From contig JAZQDV010000001.1 of the NCBI GenBank assembly GCA_045546975.1, forward strand, positions 1-57,201: a stretch of 57,201 nt of DNA, given 5' to 3'. The notes below the pieces were generated by a model. The model saw only the letters and a list, made by a program, of their open reading frames with translations. It did not search any database and was not told where the DNA came from. Below are positions 16,658 to 25,389 of the stretch, piece by piece. The translations under genes were made by a program, and so were the position numbers. Numbering within the stretch: position 1 is the stretch's first letter; the number at the start of each line of letters is the position of its first letter. Origin of the DNA: SIG480 sp045546975. GTDB lineage: Bacteria > Bacillota > Clostridia > Oscillospirales > JAAYXM01.

Positions 16658-16680
16658 AATTATCATTTGAAATGATAATT
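16658..16680 (+). promoter_or_regulatory. Probable operator at the dinB start site
   Basis: A perfect 11+1+11 palindrome, arms AATTATCATTT and AAATGATAATT around a central G. It begins three bases after the -10 box, so it covers the expected transcription start. It does not resemble the LexA box of Bacillota (GAAC-N4-GTTC), so another repressor is implied. Confidence 0.6.
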
Positions 16681-16696
16681 TTAAGGTGGTGAGAAC

Positions 16697-17914
16697 TTGG
16701 ACAGAATAATACTCCACTGCGACCTGAACGCTTTTTTTGCTTCGGTTGAGGAGGTGCGCAATTCTGAGCTTCGCTCATTTCCCGTAGCCGTTTGCGGTAA
16801 TCCCGAAAAGCGCCACGGCATAATTCTTGCCAAAAACGAAAAAGCAAAGGCGTATGGCGTTAAAACCGCAGAAACCATCTGGCAGGCCAGACGAAAATGT
16901 CCCGAGCTCATCCTTGTTCCGCCACATTACGACGAATATATCAGATATTCAAAAATCGTCAACGATATTTATTTGAGATATACAGACCTTGTGGAGCCGT
17001 TCGGAATAGACGAGTCCTGGCTTGATATAACGGGCTCAGCGCATCTTTTTGGCACACCAAAAGAGATAGCAGACGACATCCGTTCCGTCATAAAAAAAGA
17101 GACGGGGCTTACGGTTTCGGTGGGGGTATCGTTTACAAAAACCTTTGCAAAGCTCGGAAGCGACTATAAAAAGCCCGATGCCACAACACTCATAACACGC
17201 GAAAATTACAAAGAAATTGCGTGGTCTCTTCCCGTTTCAGATCTTCTGTTTGTCGGAAAGAGTATGAAATCGACATTTGAACGACTTGGAATCACCACAA
17301 TCGGCGACCTTGCACGAAGCTCAAAGTCTACAATTTCCTCCCTGCTCGGCAAATCGGGCGAGCTTGTTCACGATTTTGCAAACGGAAAAGACAGCTCTCC
17401 CGTCGCTTCTGCCTTTTCTGATACCGAGCCGAAATCAGTCGGACGCGGAATCACATTCCCCGAAAATCTCACAAGCCTTGACGATATAAAAACAGGTATA
17501 TCAGCACTTGCCGACGATGTTGCATCGCGACTACGAAAATACAGGTTGAAAGCGAGTGTTGTCTCTCTCACAGTACGCGATATGGAGTTCAAAACTACCT
17601 CAAGGCAGATGACTCTCAACTTTCCGACACATCTTGAGCGCGACATCGCAAGTCACTGTTTTGAGCTTTACAAAAAGCATTATGACTCAAAAAAACACCC
17701 GGTGCGTATGCTTACGGTCACTGCATCTTCGCTCGTTCACGAGGACCTTGCAGGACTTGAGCAACTCTCTCTTTTTGGTGAAAACCACGACCTCGAAAAA
17801 CAGGAAAGCGTTGTTCGAGCCATCGACAAAATACGCAGCAAATTCGGAAGAGATTCCATGACTCGAGGCTCCTTTCTCAAAAGCGAGTTTAATTTGCAAA
17901 AAAAGGACGAATAA
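16697..17914 (+). CDS. dinB: DNA polymerase IV
   Basis: 405 residues of Y-family translesion polymerase. The catalytic carboxylates are in HCDLNAFFASVEEV (residues ~7-20) and FGIDESWLDIT (~105). KTFAKLGSDYKKPD is the conserved palm/fingers segment, followed by the thumb helix-hairpin-helix (LGITTIGDLA) and the little-finger domain. The C-terminal region has EQLSLFGE, which matches the beta-clamp-binding consensus QLxLF. The start is TTG at 16697, with AAGGTGG upstream; the family N-terminus begins there. A palindromic operator overlaps its promoter. Confidence 0.95.
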   Translation: MDRIILHCDLNAFFASVEEVRNSELRSFPVAVCGNPEKRHGIILAKNEKAKAYGVKTAETIWQARRKCPELILVPPHYDEYIRYSKIVNDIYLRYTDLVEPFGIDESWLDITGSAHLFGTPKEIADDIRSVIKKETGLTVSVGVSFTKTFAKLGSDYKKPDATTLITRENYKEIAWSLPVSDLLFVGKSMKSTFERLGITTIGDLARSSKSTISSLLGKSGELVHDFANGKDSSPVASAFSDTEPKSVGRGITFPENLTSLDDIKTGISALADDVASRLRKYRLKASVVSLTVRDMEFKTTSRQMTLNFPTHLERDIASHCFELYKKHYDSKKHPVRMLTVTASSLVHEDLAGLEQLSLFGENHDLEKQESVVRAIDKIRSKFGRDSMTRGSFLKSEFNLQKKDE

Positions 17915-17938
17915 AGCCAAAAACAAGCGATAAATTTC

Positions 17939-17968
17939 TTGACAAACACGCCCTTTTTGGTGTATCAT
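17939..17968 (+). promoter_or_regulatory. guaB promoter
   Basis: Perfect TTGACA (17939-17944), 18 bp, TATCAT (17963-17968). No purine riboswitch is present in the ~30-nt leader. Confidence 0.75.
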
Positions 17969-18003
17969 ATTCTTTAATAAACTACGAAGGAGCGTTGCGA
18001 ATT

Positions 18004-19467
18004 ATGGATATTGCTAACAAGGTTTACGGCGAAGGTCTCACCTTTGATGATGTTCTTCTCATCCCTTCAAAAAGCGAGATTCTTCCTGCTGATATTGACG
18101 TTTCAACACGTCTTACAAAAAAGATTTCTCTTAACATCCCCGTCATGAGTGCGGCGATGGACACCGTTACGGAATCACGTATGGCTATTGCCGTTGCGCG
18201 TGAAGGCGGAATCGGTGTTATACATAAAAATATGACTATCGAAGATCAGGCAAACGAGGTTGATATGGTTAAGCGCTCCGAAAACGGCGTTATCACAAAC
18301 CCGTTCTTCCTAAGTCCGACCCATACACTCGGAGATGCCGACGACCTTATGGCAAAATACCGTATTTCCGGTGTTCCGATTTGCGATAACGGAAAGCTTG
18401 TTGGTATTATTACAAACCGCGACCTCAAGTTTGAAACGGACTATTCACGTCCCATCAACGAGGTTATGACAAAGGAAAATCTTGTCACCGCTCCCGTTGG
18501 AACAACACTTGAAGATGCAACTGAAATCCTTCGAAAAAATAAAATCGAAAAGCTCCCGATTGTTGATAAAAAGGGTGCGCTCCGCGGCCTCATCACAATC
18601 AAGGATATAGAAAAAGCTCATCGTTACCCGAACTCTGCACGTGACGAAAAGGGTCGCCTCATCGTCGCTGCGGCTATCGGTAACACACCTGACGTTCTCG
18701 ACCGTGCAAAAGCACTCTCCGACGCAGGAGTTGACGTGCTTGTACTCGACAGTGCACACGGCCACCACATCGATATTGTAAAGGCAATTTCAAAGGTCAA
18801 GAACGCATTCCCGCACATTGAGCTTATTGCAGGTAACATCGCAACCCCGGAAGCTGCCAAGGACCTCATTTCTGCCGGCGCTGACGCTATTAAGGTTGGT
18901 ATGGGCCCCGGTGCTATCTGTACAACACGTATCGTAGCAGGTATCGGTGTTCCGCAGATTACTGCAATCATGACAGTTGCTGAGGTTGCAGACAAGTACG
19001 GAGTTCCTGTTATCGCAGACGGTGGTATCAAGTACTCAGGTGACCTTCCGAAGGCAATCTGCGCAGGCGCTTCCGTTGTTATGCTCGGTTCACTCCTTGC
19101 AGGCTGTGACGAAGCTCCCGGCGACTTTGAAATGTTCCAGGGCAGACGCTTTAAGGTATACCGTGGCATGGGCTCTCTCGGCGCTATGGCAAAGGGCGGT
19201 CGTGACCGTTACTTCCAGAACAACAACAGAAAGCTCGTTCCCGAGGGTGTTGAGGGTCGTGTTCCTTACAAGGGACCCGCAGGTGATTCTATTTATCAGC
19301 TTATCGGCGGCCTCCGTGCAGGTATGGGCTATTGCGGTGCAGTTAATATTGAAGCACTTCGCGAAAACGGTCGCTTCATAAAGATTACGGGTGCAGGCCT
19401 CAAGGAAAGCCACCCGCACGATATCTACATCACAAAAGAAGCACCCAACTACTCTATCAATCCGTAA
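18004..19467 (+). CDS. guaB: Inosine-5'-monophosphate dehydrogenase
   Basis: 487 residues, the standard length. It oxidises IMP to XMP with NAD, the committed step to GMP. The N-terminal TFDDVLLIPSKSEILP and MSAAMDTVTESRMA open the TIM barrel. Two CBS domains are inserted at ~95-210. The active-site Cys lies in GMGPGAICTTRIVAG (~300-314), and GGRDRYFQ marks the mobile flap. The ATG at 18004 is used because GAAGGAG (17986-17992) sits at workable spacing; an in-frame TTG at 17995 is too close. Confidence 0.96.
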   Translation: MDIANKVYGEGLTFDDVLLIPSKSEILPADIDVSTRLTKKISLNIPVMSAAMDTVTESRMAIAVAREGGIGVIHKNMTIEDQANEVDMVKRSENGVITNPFFLSPTHTLGDADDLMAKYRISGVPICDNGKLVGIITNRDLKFETDYSRPINEVMTKENLVTAPVGTTLEDATEILRKNKIEKLPIVDKKGALRGLITIKDIEKAHRYPNSARDEKGRLIVAAAIGNTPDVLDRAKALSDAGVDVLVLDSAHGHHIDIVKAISKVKNAFPHIELIAGNIATPEAAKDLISAGADAIKVGMGPGAICTTRIVAGIGVPQITAIMTVAEVADKYGVPVIADGGIKYSGDLPKAICAGASVVMLGSLLAGCDEAPGDFEMFQGRRFKVYRGMGSLGAMAKGGRDRYFQNNNRKLVPEGVEGRVPYKGPAGDSIYQLIGGLRAGMGYCGAVNIEALRENGRFIKITGAGLKESHPHDIYITKEAPNYSINP

Positions 19468-19476
19468 ATATAAAAC

Positions 19477-19512
19477 AAAAATCTCCACAGAAAATTCTGT
19501 GGAGATTTTTTT
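19477..19512. terminator. Bidirectional terminator after guaB
   Basis: Stem of about 15 bp (AAAATCTCCACAGAA paired with its complement) with a T run on the plus side and A run on the minus side, between the convergent guaB and the beta-helix gene. Confidence 0.85.
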
Positions 19513-19521
19513 ATTTGATAT

Positions 19522-20190
19522 TTAATCAGCTTTTCTGACAACGACCTTGTTGGTCTCTTTAATTATGCAGTTTTCGGGGTATACACCGCGAAGTGAGGTT
19601 AGCGGATATACAGACGTGCCTCGACCGATAATTGTTCCCGGATTGATTACACTTCCGCAACCGATATCTGCGTGGTCTGCAAGGATTCCACCGATTTTTC
19701 GTATGCCCGTTTCATAATCACGGTCCGCATGAATAACAACGGCCTTACCGTCAGACTTCAAATTCGAGCAGATTGAGCCTGCGCCCATGTGAGCAAAATT
19801 GCCGAGCACGGAATCACCTACATAGTTATAGTGCGGAACCTGAACCTTATTCAAGAGAACGCAATTCTTAAGTTCTGTTGAGTTTCCTATAACGCAATTC
19901 TCACCTGTTATTACAGAACCTCTTATAAATGCTCCGGGACGTATCTCACATCCGTTACCGATTATAGTCGGTCCTTCGATTGTTACGTTCGGGTAAATCT
20001 TCACATTCTCGCCGACAAACACACCGTCCGAAATCTCTGTAAAACCGAGAGCGCCGTCCGCAATGAGTTCTTTTATATATCCCTTTATTTTGGGAAGTAT
20101 CTCCCACGGGTATTCACTTTCTTCAAAAAGCTTTTTGAGGTAAGGTGTTTCGCAATCGAAAAGCTCTTTTGTCTTTACCTTCTTATCCAA
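19522..20190 (-). CDS. GlmU-like left-handed beta-helix protein
   Basis: 222 residues. From residue ~50 the sequence shows hexapeptide repeats of the [LIV]-G-x-x-x-x type (VFVGENVKIYPNVTIEGPTI is one stretch), as in the acyltransferase half of GlmU. Segments such as VPHYNYVGDSVLGNFAHMGAG and NLKSDGK resemble the acetyl-CoA site of GlmU. The N-terminal nucleotidyltransferase half of GlmU is absent and replaced by a ~45-residue helical segment. The TTG start at 20190 overlaps the last codons of glmM (TTGGATAA), with GAGGGT upstream, so translation is coupled. Next to glmM, a role in UDP-GlcNAc supply is likely but unproven. Confidence 0.8.
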   Translation of the reverse strand: MDKKVKTKELFDCETPYLKKLFEESEYPWEILPKIKGYIKELIADGALGFTEISDGVFVGENVKIYPNVTIEGPTIIGNGCEIRPGAFIRGSVITGENCVIGNSTELKNCVLLNKVQVPHYNYVGDSVLGNFAHMGAGSICSNLKSDGKAVVIHADRDYETGIRKIGGILADHADIGCGSVINPGTIIGRGTSVYPLTSLRGVYPENCIIKETNKVVVRKAD

Positions 20191-21799
20191 TGCTGTACCC
20201 TCTTTCAACAACTTTATTTACGATTCGTGTGACGTATTCACGGCAAAGCTCTTCCGTCTCCGCTTCTGACATAACACGGATAACAGGCTCTGTTCCCGAC
20301 GGACGGAGAAGAACTCTTCCCTTTCCCGCTATGAGCTTTTCAATCTCTGCCATTTCTGTCTTTATCGCATCGTCGGAAAGTACTGCTTCCTTGTCGGCAA
20401 CTCTTACGTTCTGCATATACTGCGGATAGAGCTTCACAGGCTCTGCAAGGTCTGAAAGCGAGAGCTTTGAATCGCAGATTTCCTCAGTCATCATAATTGC
20501 CGTGAGAATACCGTCGCCGGTGGTCGCATACTTCTTGAGGATGATGTGTCCTGACTGCTCGCCACCGAGGTTGTAGTCGTTCTTCTGCATGCACTCGTAT
20601 ACAAAGCGGTCGCCAACCTTCGTCTGCTCGCATTTGATACCGATTTCAGAAAGTGATGAGATAAGTCCGCTGTTTGACATAATCGTCGCAACAACAGTAT
20701 CACCTGTGAGAACCCCGCGTGACTTGAGACGTTTTCCCAGAATGTAGAGCATAGCATCTCCATCTACAATATTTCCGTTTCCGTCAACTGCTATACATCT
20801 GTCAGCGTCTCCGTCAAACGCGAATCCGCAATCAAGACCCTTTTCGCGGACAAGCTTACAGAGGTTTTCAACATGAGTGGAGCCACAACCGTTGTTTACA
20901 TTAAGACCGTTCGGCTCAGCTCCGATAACGACAGTCTGTGCACCGAGAGCACCAAAAACTGCTTTTGCGATCATCCATGATGCACCGTTCGCGCAGTCGA
21001 GACCGATTTTGAGATCCTTATATGAGTTCTTTGCAAGTGAGATGAGGTATCCGACGTAGCGATTACGCCCTGATGCATAGTCAACAATGCAACCGATATT
21101 GTCACGTACAGCAAGCGGAAGATCACTTTCGGAAACACCGAGTGCTTTGAGGTTTCCGTCAATATACGCTTCGATCAATGCAGTTGTCTCGTCATCAAGC
21201 TTTTCACCATTTTTGTTGATAACCTTGATACCGTTATCGTAGAACGGATTATGTGATGCCGTTATCATAATTCCGCAGTCGAATGCGTCCTGACGTGTGA
21301 CGTAGGAAACGCTCGGAGTAGTGGTAACGTGAAGCATATATGCATCAGCGCCCGATGCAGTTATACCTGCAACGAGTGAATACTCTATCATATAGCTTGA
21401 ACGTCTTGTGTCTTTACCGATAACGATCTTTGGGCGGTGACCCTTTTCCTTGCAACCTGAAAGTTCAGATGAATAGTACCAACCGAGGAAACGGCCAACC
21501 TTATATGCATGCATAGAGGTGAGGTTTACGTTTGCCTCACCGCGGAAGCCGTCTGTGCCGAAATACTTGTTCTTTTTCTTCTGTCCTTTGCGCTCGATCT
21601 CTATATCGTCGCGCAGAAGCTCGTCAGCAGAAACGCCAAACAAGTCACAGAGGAGAAGAACCTTATCTATCTGTGGCTGTGCCTGATCCATTTCCCATTT
21701 TGAAATGGACTGTCTTGAAACATAGATTTTTTCCGCGAGCTGCTCCTGAGAAATATCAAGAGCTGTGCGAAGCTCGCATATTTTTTCACCGATTGTCAT
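20183..21799 (-). CDS. Phosphoglucosamine mutase with an N-terminal XRE-type helix-turn-helix domain
   Basis: 538 residues. GlmM interconverts glucosamine-6-phosphate and -1-phosphate for cell-wall precursors. Residues ~1-66 are an XRE/Cro DNA-binding domain: ISQEQLAEKIYVSRQSISKWE is the helix pair, and FGVSADELL is the typical close. A short basic linker (KGQKKK) leads to NKYFGTDGFRGEAN, the normal GlmM start. The phospho-serine site is ITASHNP (Ser182), the metal loop is DGDADRC, and RPSGTEPVIR binds the sugar phosphate. The frame is open throughout, and no start codon with a ribosome site lies at the junction, so it is a real fusion. The ATG at 21799 has GGTGAG seven bases upstream; the earlier GTG is too close to that site. 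Confidence 0.9.
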   Translation of the reverse strand: MTIGEKICELRTALDISQEQLAEKIYVSRQSISKWEMDQAQPQIDKVLLLCDLFGVSADELLRDDIEIERKGQKKKNKYFGTDGFRGEANVNLTSMHAYKVGRFLGWYYSSELSGCKEKGHRPKIVIGKDTRRSSYMIEYSLVAGITASGADAYMLHVTTTPSVSYVTRQDAFDCGIMITASHNPFYDNGIKVINKNGEKLDDETTALIEAYIDGNLKALGVSESDLPLAVRDNIGCIVDYASGRNRYVGYLISLAKNSYKDLKIGLDCANGASWMIAKAVFGALGAQTVVIGAEPNGLNVNNGCGSTHVENLCKLVREKGLDCGFAFDGDADRCIAVDGNGNIVDGDAMLYILGKRLKSRGVLTGDTVVATIMSNSGLISSLSEIGIKCEQTKVGDRFVYECMQKNDYNLGGEQSGHIILKKYATTGDGILTAIMMTEEICDSKLSLSDLAEPVKLYPQYMQNVRVADKEAVLSDDAIKTEMAEIEKLIAGKGRVLLRPSGTEPVIRVMSEAETEELCREYVTRIVNKVVERGYSIG

Positions 21800-21838
21800 T
21801 TTTTCACTCACCTTTCGAAACCTTTTCTCCTACCTAAT

Positions 21839-21867
21839 ATTTTACATCACTGTTTATATAATATCAA
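21839..21867 (-). promoter_or_regulatory. Promoter of the HTH-glmM fusion gene
   Basis: Minus strand TTGATA (21867-21862), 17 bp, TAAAAT (21844-21839). A 7-bp inverted repeat (21898-21904 with 21908-21914, CGCAACT) lies about 30 bp upstream of the -35 box. It is flanked by T runs, so it could be a weak terminator or an operator. Confidence 0.65.
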
Positions 21868-22007
21868 GCGGTTTTTCACGGATTTTTGTCCTTTTTTCGC
21901 AACTCTCAGTTGCGTTTTTAGATATATTTTAATTTTATTATCGTTTTTTATTGTTTTTTCGTTTTTGTTGTAAACTTTTGTTTGCATTATTTCTTTCCTG
22001 TTATTCC

Positions 22008-22037
22008 TTGACTTCAAACCCCGGTTTGTACTATAAT
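22008..22037 (+). promoter_or_regulatory. rhaB promoter with an inverted repeat in the spacer
   Basis: TTGACT (22008-22013), 18 bp, perfect TATAAT (22032-22037). The spacer holds CAAACC-CC-GGTTTG (22015-22028), arms of 6 bp. A dimeric regulator bound there would block RNA polymerase. The rest of the 295-base gap upstream is A/T-rich with no gene seen. Confidence 0.7.
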
Positions 22038-22094
22038 ATATAAAGAATATTTATGTGTTTTTCATTATACTTTTTCAAACAAGGAGGCAAAAAA

Positions 22095-23573
22095 ATGTCT
22101 GCTCAAAACAAAGTTTTAGCATTTGACTTCGGTGCATCAAGCGGAAGGGCCATGCTCTTTTCCTTTGACGGAGAAACACTTTCCATGGAGGAAATGCACC
22201 GCTTTTCAAATGACCCTGTTTTAGTCGGAGGAAACTTTCACTGGGATATTCTCCGCCTCTTCCACGAAATCAAGACAGGTATACTGAAGACTATCAATGC
22301 AGGACATCGCGACATTATGTCCATTGCTTTTGATACCTGGGGTGTTGACTACGGTCTTTTTGACGAGAAGGGCAAGCTTCTCGGAAACCCCTATCACTAC
22401 CGCGATACAAGAACAGACGGTATGATTGAAAAGGCAGACAAGGAAGTCGGAAAGAAGTACATATTTGACCACACCGGCATTCAGTTCAACTTCTTCAACA
22501 CCATCTTCCAGCTCATCGCAGCCCGCGATGATTCGTCGCTCAAGAACGCAAAGCACCTTCTTTTTATCCCCGATATATTTAACTACTTCCTGACGGGAGA
22601 AATGAAAAATGAATACACCGAGGCATCCACATCCCAGCTTCTTGATCCCTACAAAAAGAAATGGGATACAGAGCTTATGGATAACCTTCAGATCCCGACC
22701 GGAATTTTTAAGGACATAATCCACCCCGGTGAAATCGTCGGTTATCTCACAGATGAGCTTTGCGAAGAACTCGGTTGCCCGAAGATTCCCGTTATCGCAG
22801 TTGGCTCACACGATACAGCTTCTGCAGTTGCAAGCGTCCCCGTAACAGAAGATTACCCGTACGCTTACATAAGCAGCGGTACATGGGCACTTATGGGCTC
22901 AGAGCTTGACGGTCCCGAGATTACAGATTCTTCCTATAAGTACAACTTCACAAACGAAGGTGGCGTCTGCGGAAAAATCCGATTCCTTAAGAACATTATG
23001 GGTCTCTGGATTGTCCAGGAGTGCCGTCGTCAGTGGGAGCGCGAAGGAAAGGCATTTTCCTTTAATGACCTCGAGCAGGCAGCAAGAAGTGCAACTCCTT
23101 TCCGTTGCTTTATAAACCCCGATGACCAGAGCTTCGCAACTCCCGGAAATATGCCGCGACGCATACGTGAGTTCTGCGAAAAGACAGGTCAGTATGTTCC
23201 CCAGACAGAGGGCGAAATCATCCGCTGCGCCATGGAAAGCCTCGCTTTCAAGTGCCGTATGGTTGCCGATGCTCTCGAGGATGTACATGGCAAATCGCTC
23301 AAGGTTATACACATGCTCGGCGGCGGTATCAAGGATACCATGCTCTGTGAGTTCGTTTCCTGCGCAACAAAGAAGCAGGTTGCCGCAGGTCCCGTTGAAG
23401 CTACAAGCACGGGTAATGCTGTTATTCAGTATATGGCACTCGGCAAAATCTCAAGCCTCTCCGATGCTCGCAAGATAATTGCAAAGTCCTTCCCCATCAA
23501 GTACTATGACCCGAAGGACAATGAAGATTGGGATGCAGCTTACTCAGACTATAAAAAATACGTACAATTTTAA
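22095..23573 (+). CDS. rhaB: Rhamnulokinase
   Basis: 492 residues, FGGY carbohydrate kinase family. It phosphorylates L-rhamnulose at C1. The N-terminal ATPase motif is LAFDFGASSGRAML, and the rhamnulokinase-type sequence is HWDILRLFHEI with FDTWGVDYGLFD. The second half has GSHDTASAVASVP, YISSGTWALMG and HMLGGGIKDTMLC, and a final ATSTGNAVIQYMALG. The ATG at 22095 follows AAGGAGG; a longer reading to 22053 lacks a ribosome site. The class II aldolase gene follows after 20 bases. The isomerase RhaA is not in this window. Confidence 0.9.
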   Translation: MSAQNKVLAFDFGASSGRAMLFSFDGETLSMEEMHRFSNDPVLVGGNFHWDILRLFHEIKTGILKTINAGHRDIMSIAFDTWGVDYGLFDEKGKLLGNPYHYRDTRTDGMIEKADKEVGKKYIFDHTGIQFNFFNTIFQLIAARDDSSLKNAKHLLFIPDIFNYFLTGEMKNEYTEASTSQLLDPYKKKWDTELMDNLQIPTGIFKDIIHPGEIVGYLTDELCEELGCPKIPVIAVGSHDTASAVASVPVTEDYPYAYISSGTWALMGSELDGPEITDSSYKYNFTNEGGVCGKIRFLKNIMGLWIVQECRRQWEREGKAFSFNDLEQAARSATPFRCFINPDDQSFATPGNMPRRIREFCEKTGQYVPQTEGEIIRCAMESLAFKCRMVADALEDVHGKSLKVIHMLGGGIKDTMLCEFVSCATKKQVAAGPVEATSTGNAVIQYMALGKISSLSDARKIIAKSFPIKYYDPKDNEDWDAAYSDYKKYVQF

Positions 23574-23593
23574 TTCATCCGGAGGATAAAGAA

Positions 23594-24598
23594 ATGAAAA
23601 GTTTTGTTACAATGTGCCAGAAAATCGGCAATATGGTCGATTATGTTCAGGGTGGCGGCGGCAACGCTTCCATAAAGCATAACGCAAACACGATGGCTAT
23701 CAAGGCATCAGGCTTCACAATCAAGGAAATCACAGAGGTTGACGGTTATACAAACGTCGACTATATAAAAGTCCGTGACTACCACACAGAAGCAAAGCCC
23801 GAAGAGCTTGAAACACGCGAAAAAGAGGCAACACCGTTTACTATGACCTGTGTTACCCCCAATCCCGCAGGAAAAACTCTTCGCCCGTCAGTCGAGGCAG
23901 GTTTCCATTCACTTCTCAAAAAGTACGTTATGCACACACACCCCGTTTATGCAAACGTTGTTACCTGCATGGTAGGAGGCAAGGACCTTGCAGCCGAGAT
24001 TTTCCCCGACACTGACTTTGTGTGGATTCCGTACATCAACCCCGGTTTCTCACTTACACTCTCAATCGGCAATGCAGTTTCCGAGTACGAGAAAAAGACA
24101 GGCCGTTTCCCGAAGGTTATCTTCCTCGAAAACCACGGTCTTGTAACTACTGCAGATACTGCTGAGGAGTGCACAGCTCTCCATATTGAGATTAACGAGA
24201 AGATTAAAAAGCACCTCGGTCTCTCTGATTTTTCAAACGACCTTGAGCTTTCCGAGAACGGGGACACCTTCACTTCAAATGCGAAGGTTATCGGTGAGTT
24301 TATCGGAAGATACGGTGAAGAAGAGGTTTCAAACACAATTCTCTACCCCGATCAGCTCGTTTACTTAAACGGCGGACTTGATGAGGGCAAAATTTCCTTC
24401 GGTGAGGGCTCAATGACCTTCAAAACACCAAAGAAGGAAGCACTTGCTATGATTGAGACATTTGCAGCTTATGCATACGTTGTTATGAGCATCCGTGACT
24501 CAAAGCGCACCGTTCAGACAATGAACGAAGCAGGACGCGACTTCATCAACAACTGGGAAAGCGAAAAGTACAGAAAACAGGTTTCAGGCCAGAAATAA
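23594..24598 (+). CDS. Class II aldolase/adducin-family protein, probably rhamnulose-1-phosphate aldolase
   Basis: 334 residues. The zinc-dependent class II aldolase site is visible: GGGGNASIK near the N-terminus for phosphate binding, MHTHPVYANVV for two His ligands, and IFLENHGLVTTA for the third His. The enzyme would split rhamnulose-1-phosphate to dihydroxyacetone phosphate and lactaldehyde. It is longer than E. coli RhaD (274 residues) and resembles the aldolase half of RhaE/RhaW bifunctional proteins, but without the dehydrogenase part. The position right after rhaB, with CGGAGG in between, makes this reading likely. Confidence 0.8.
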   Translation: MKSFVTMCQKIGNMVDYVQGGGGNASIKHNANTMAIKASGFTIKEITEVDGYTNVDYIKVRDYHTEAKPEELETREKEATPFTMTCVTPNPAGKTLRPSVEAGFHSLLKKYVMHTHPVYANVVTCMVGGKDLAAEIFPDTDFVWIPYINPGFSLTLSIGNAVSEYEKKTGRFPKVIFLENHGLVTTADTAEECTALHIEINEKIKKHLGLSDFSNDLELSENGDTFTSNAKVIGEFIGRYGEEEVSNTILYPDQLVYLNGGLDEGKISFGEGSMTFKTPKKEALAMIETFAAYAYVVMSIRDSKRTVQTMNEAGRDFINNWESEKYRKQVSGQK

Positions 24599-24607
24599 GA
24601 TTAACAC

Positions 24608-24642
24608 AAAAAGAGCAGGAACTCTCGTTCCTGCTCTTTTTT
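24608..24642. terminator. Bidirectional terminator between the aldolase and trmO
   Basis: About 14 bp of perfect stem around a TCTC loop, with T run on the plus side and A run on the minus side. Confidence 0.85.
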
Positions 24643-25327
24643 ATTCTACTTTATCGAGTGCTACGATGTATGCCGTACCCTCGCGTATTTTGAAGTGTAC
24701 GTCAAACCTGTCAAAGCGCATACTGTATACGCGCATCTCATCTTCCTGGTATGATGGGCGCGGATCTTCCGCTATGCAACCGATAAGTGCCTCGCGCTTA
24801 TCCTCGGGTATCTGAAAGAGAAAGCACTCAGGAAACTCGACATCAAGGCGACTCCGCGGTACTGTATCCGTATATCCTCCTACAGCATCAGGATGACAGT
24901 CAGCATACGGAATATACGGCTTTATGTCATATATCGGTGTCATATCAAGAAGGTCTGCACCTTCTACAACAAGGACTGTACCTTCTTCAGTTTTTTCTAT
25001 ACCGCAAAGCTTCACAGAAGAAAGGCCGAGGCTATTCGGGCGAAAGGGTGAGCGGCTTGCAAATACTCCCACCCGCTCATTGCCGCCAAGGCGCGGTGGA
25101 CGTACCGTCGGTGAAAATGTATCCCTGTGACTCTCCGAAAAATCAAATATTAACCAAAGGTGTGAAAAGCCTTCTATACCGCGAAGCGATGAGTCATCGC
25201 GGAAGTCCTCAGTAAACACAATCCTTGCGCGAAGGCCCTTTACAAGCCCGCTCTGGCGTGGTATACCGAACTTTTCCCTGAAGTCACTTCTTATATATGC
25301 AACGGGCGAAATCTCGTGTTTTTCCAT
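24641..25327 (-). CDS. trmO: tRNA (t6A37-N6) methyltransferase, TrmO/TsaA family
   Basis: 228 residues. TrmO methylates t6A at position 37 of tRNA-Thr using SAM. Landmarks are PVAYIRSDFREKFGIPRQSG at the N-terminus, HLWLIFDFSE, the SAM loop FASRSPFRPNSLGLS, and DLLDMTPIYDIKPYIPYAD, all characteristic of the family. GAGGTGG precedes the ATG. It lies downstream of the T-box operon but is separated from it by a terminator. Confidence 0.92.
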   Translation of the reverse strand: MEKHEISPVAYIRSDFREKFGIPRQSGLVKGLRARIVFTEDFRDDSSLRGIEGFSHLWLIFDFSESHRDTFSPTVRPPRLGGNERVGVFASRSPFRPNSLGLSSVKLCGIEKTEEGTVLVVEGADLLDMTPIYDIKPYIPYADCHPDAVGGYTDTVPRSRLDVEFPECFLFQIPEDKREALIGCIAEDPRPSYQEDEMRVYSMRFDRFDVHFKIREGTAYIVALDKVE

Positions 25328-25348
25328 CTTCCCACCTCTTCCTCAGAG

Positions 25349-25385
25349 AAAACGGATAAGTCGATTTTATCGGCTTATCCGTTTT
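25349..25385 (-). terminator. Terminator of the T-box (aryl-acid) operon
   Basis: 12-bp perfect stem (25349-25360 with 25374-25385) with a 13-nt loop, then a T-rich tract on the minus strand, just after the ACT gene. Confidence 0.75.
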
Positions 25386-25389
25386 ATTG

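Noticed and set aside
22053..22094. An upstream start for rhaB giving 14 more residues
   Set aside because: AAGGAGG sits directly before the ATG at 22095, and the earlier start has no ribosome site.
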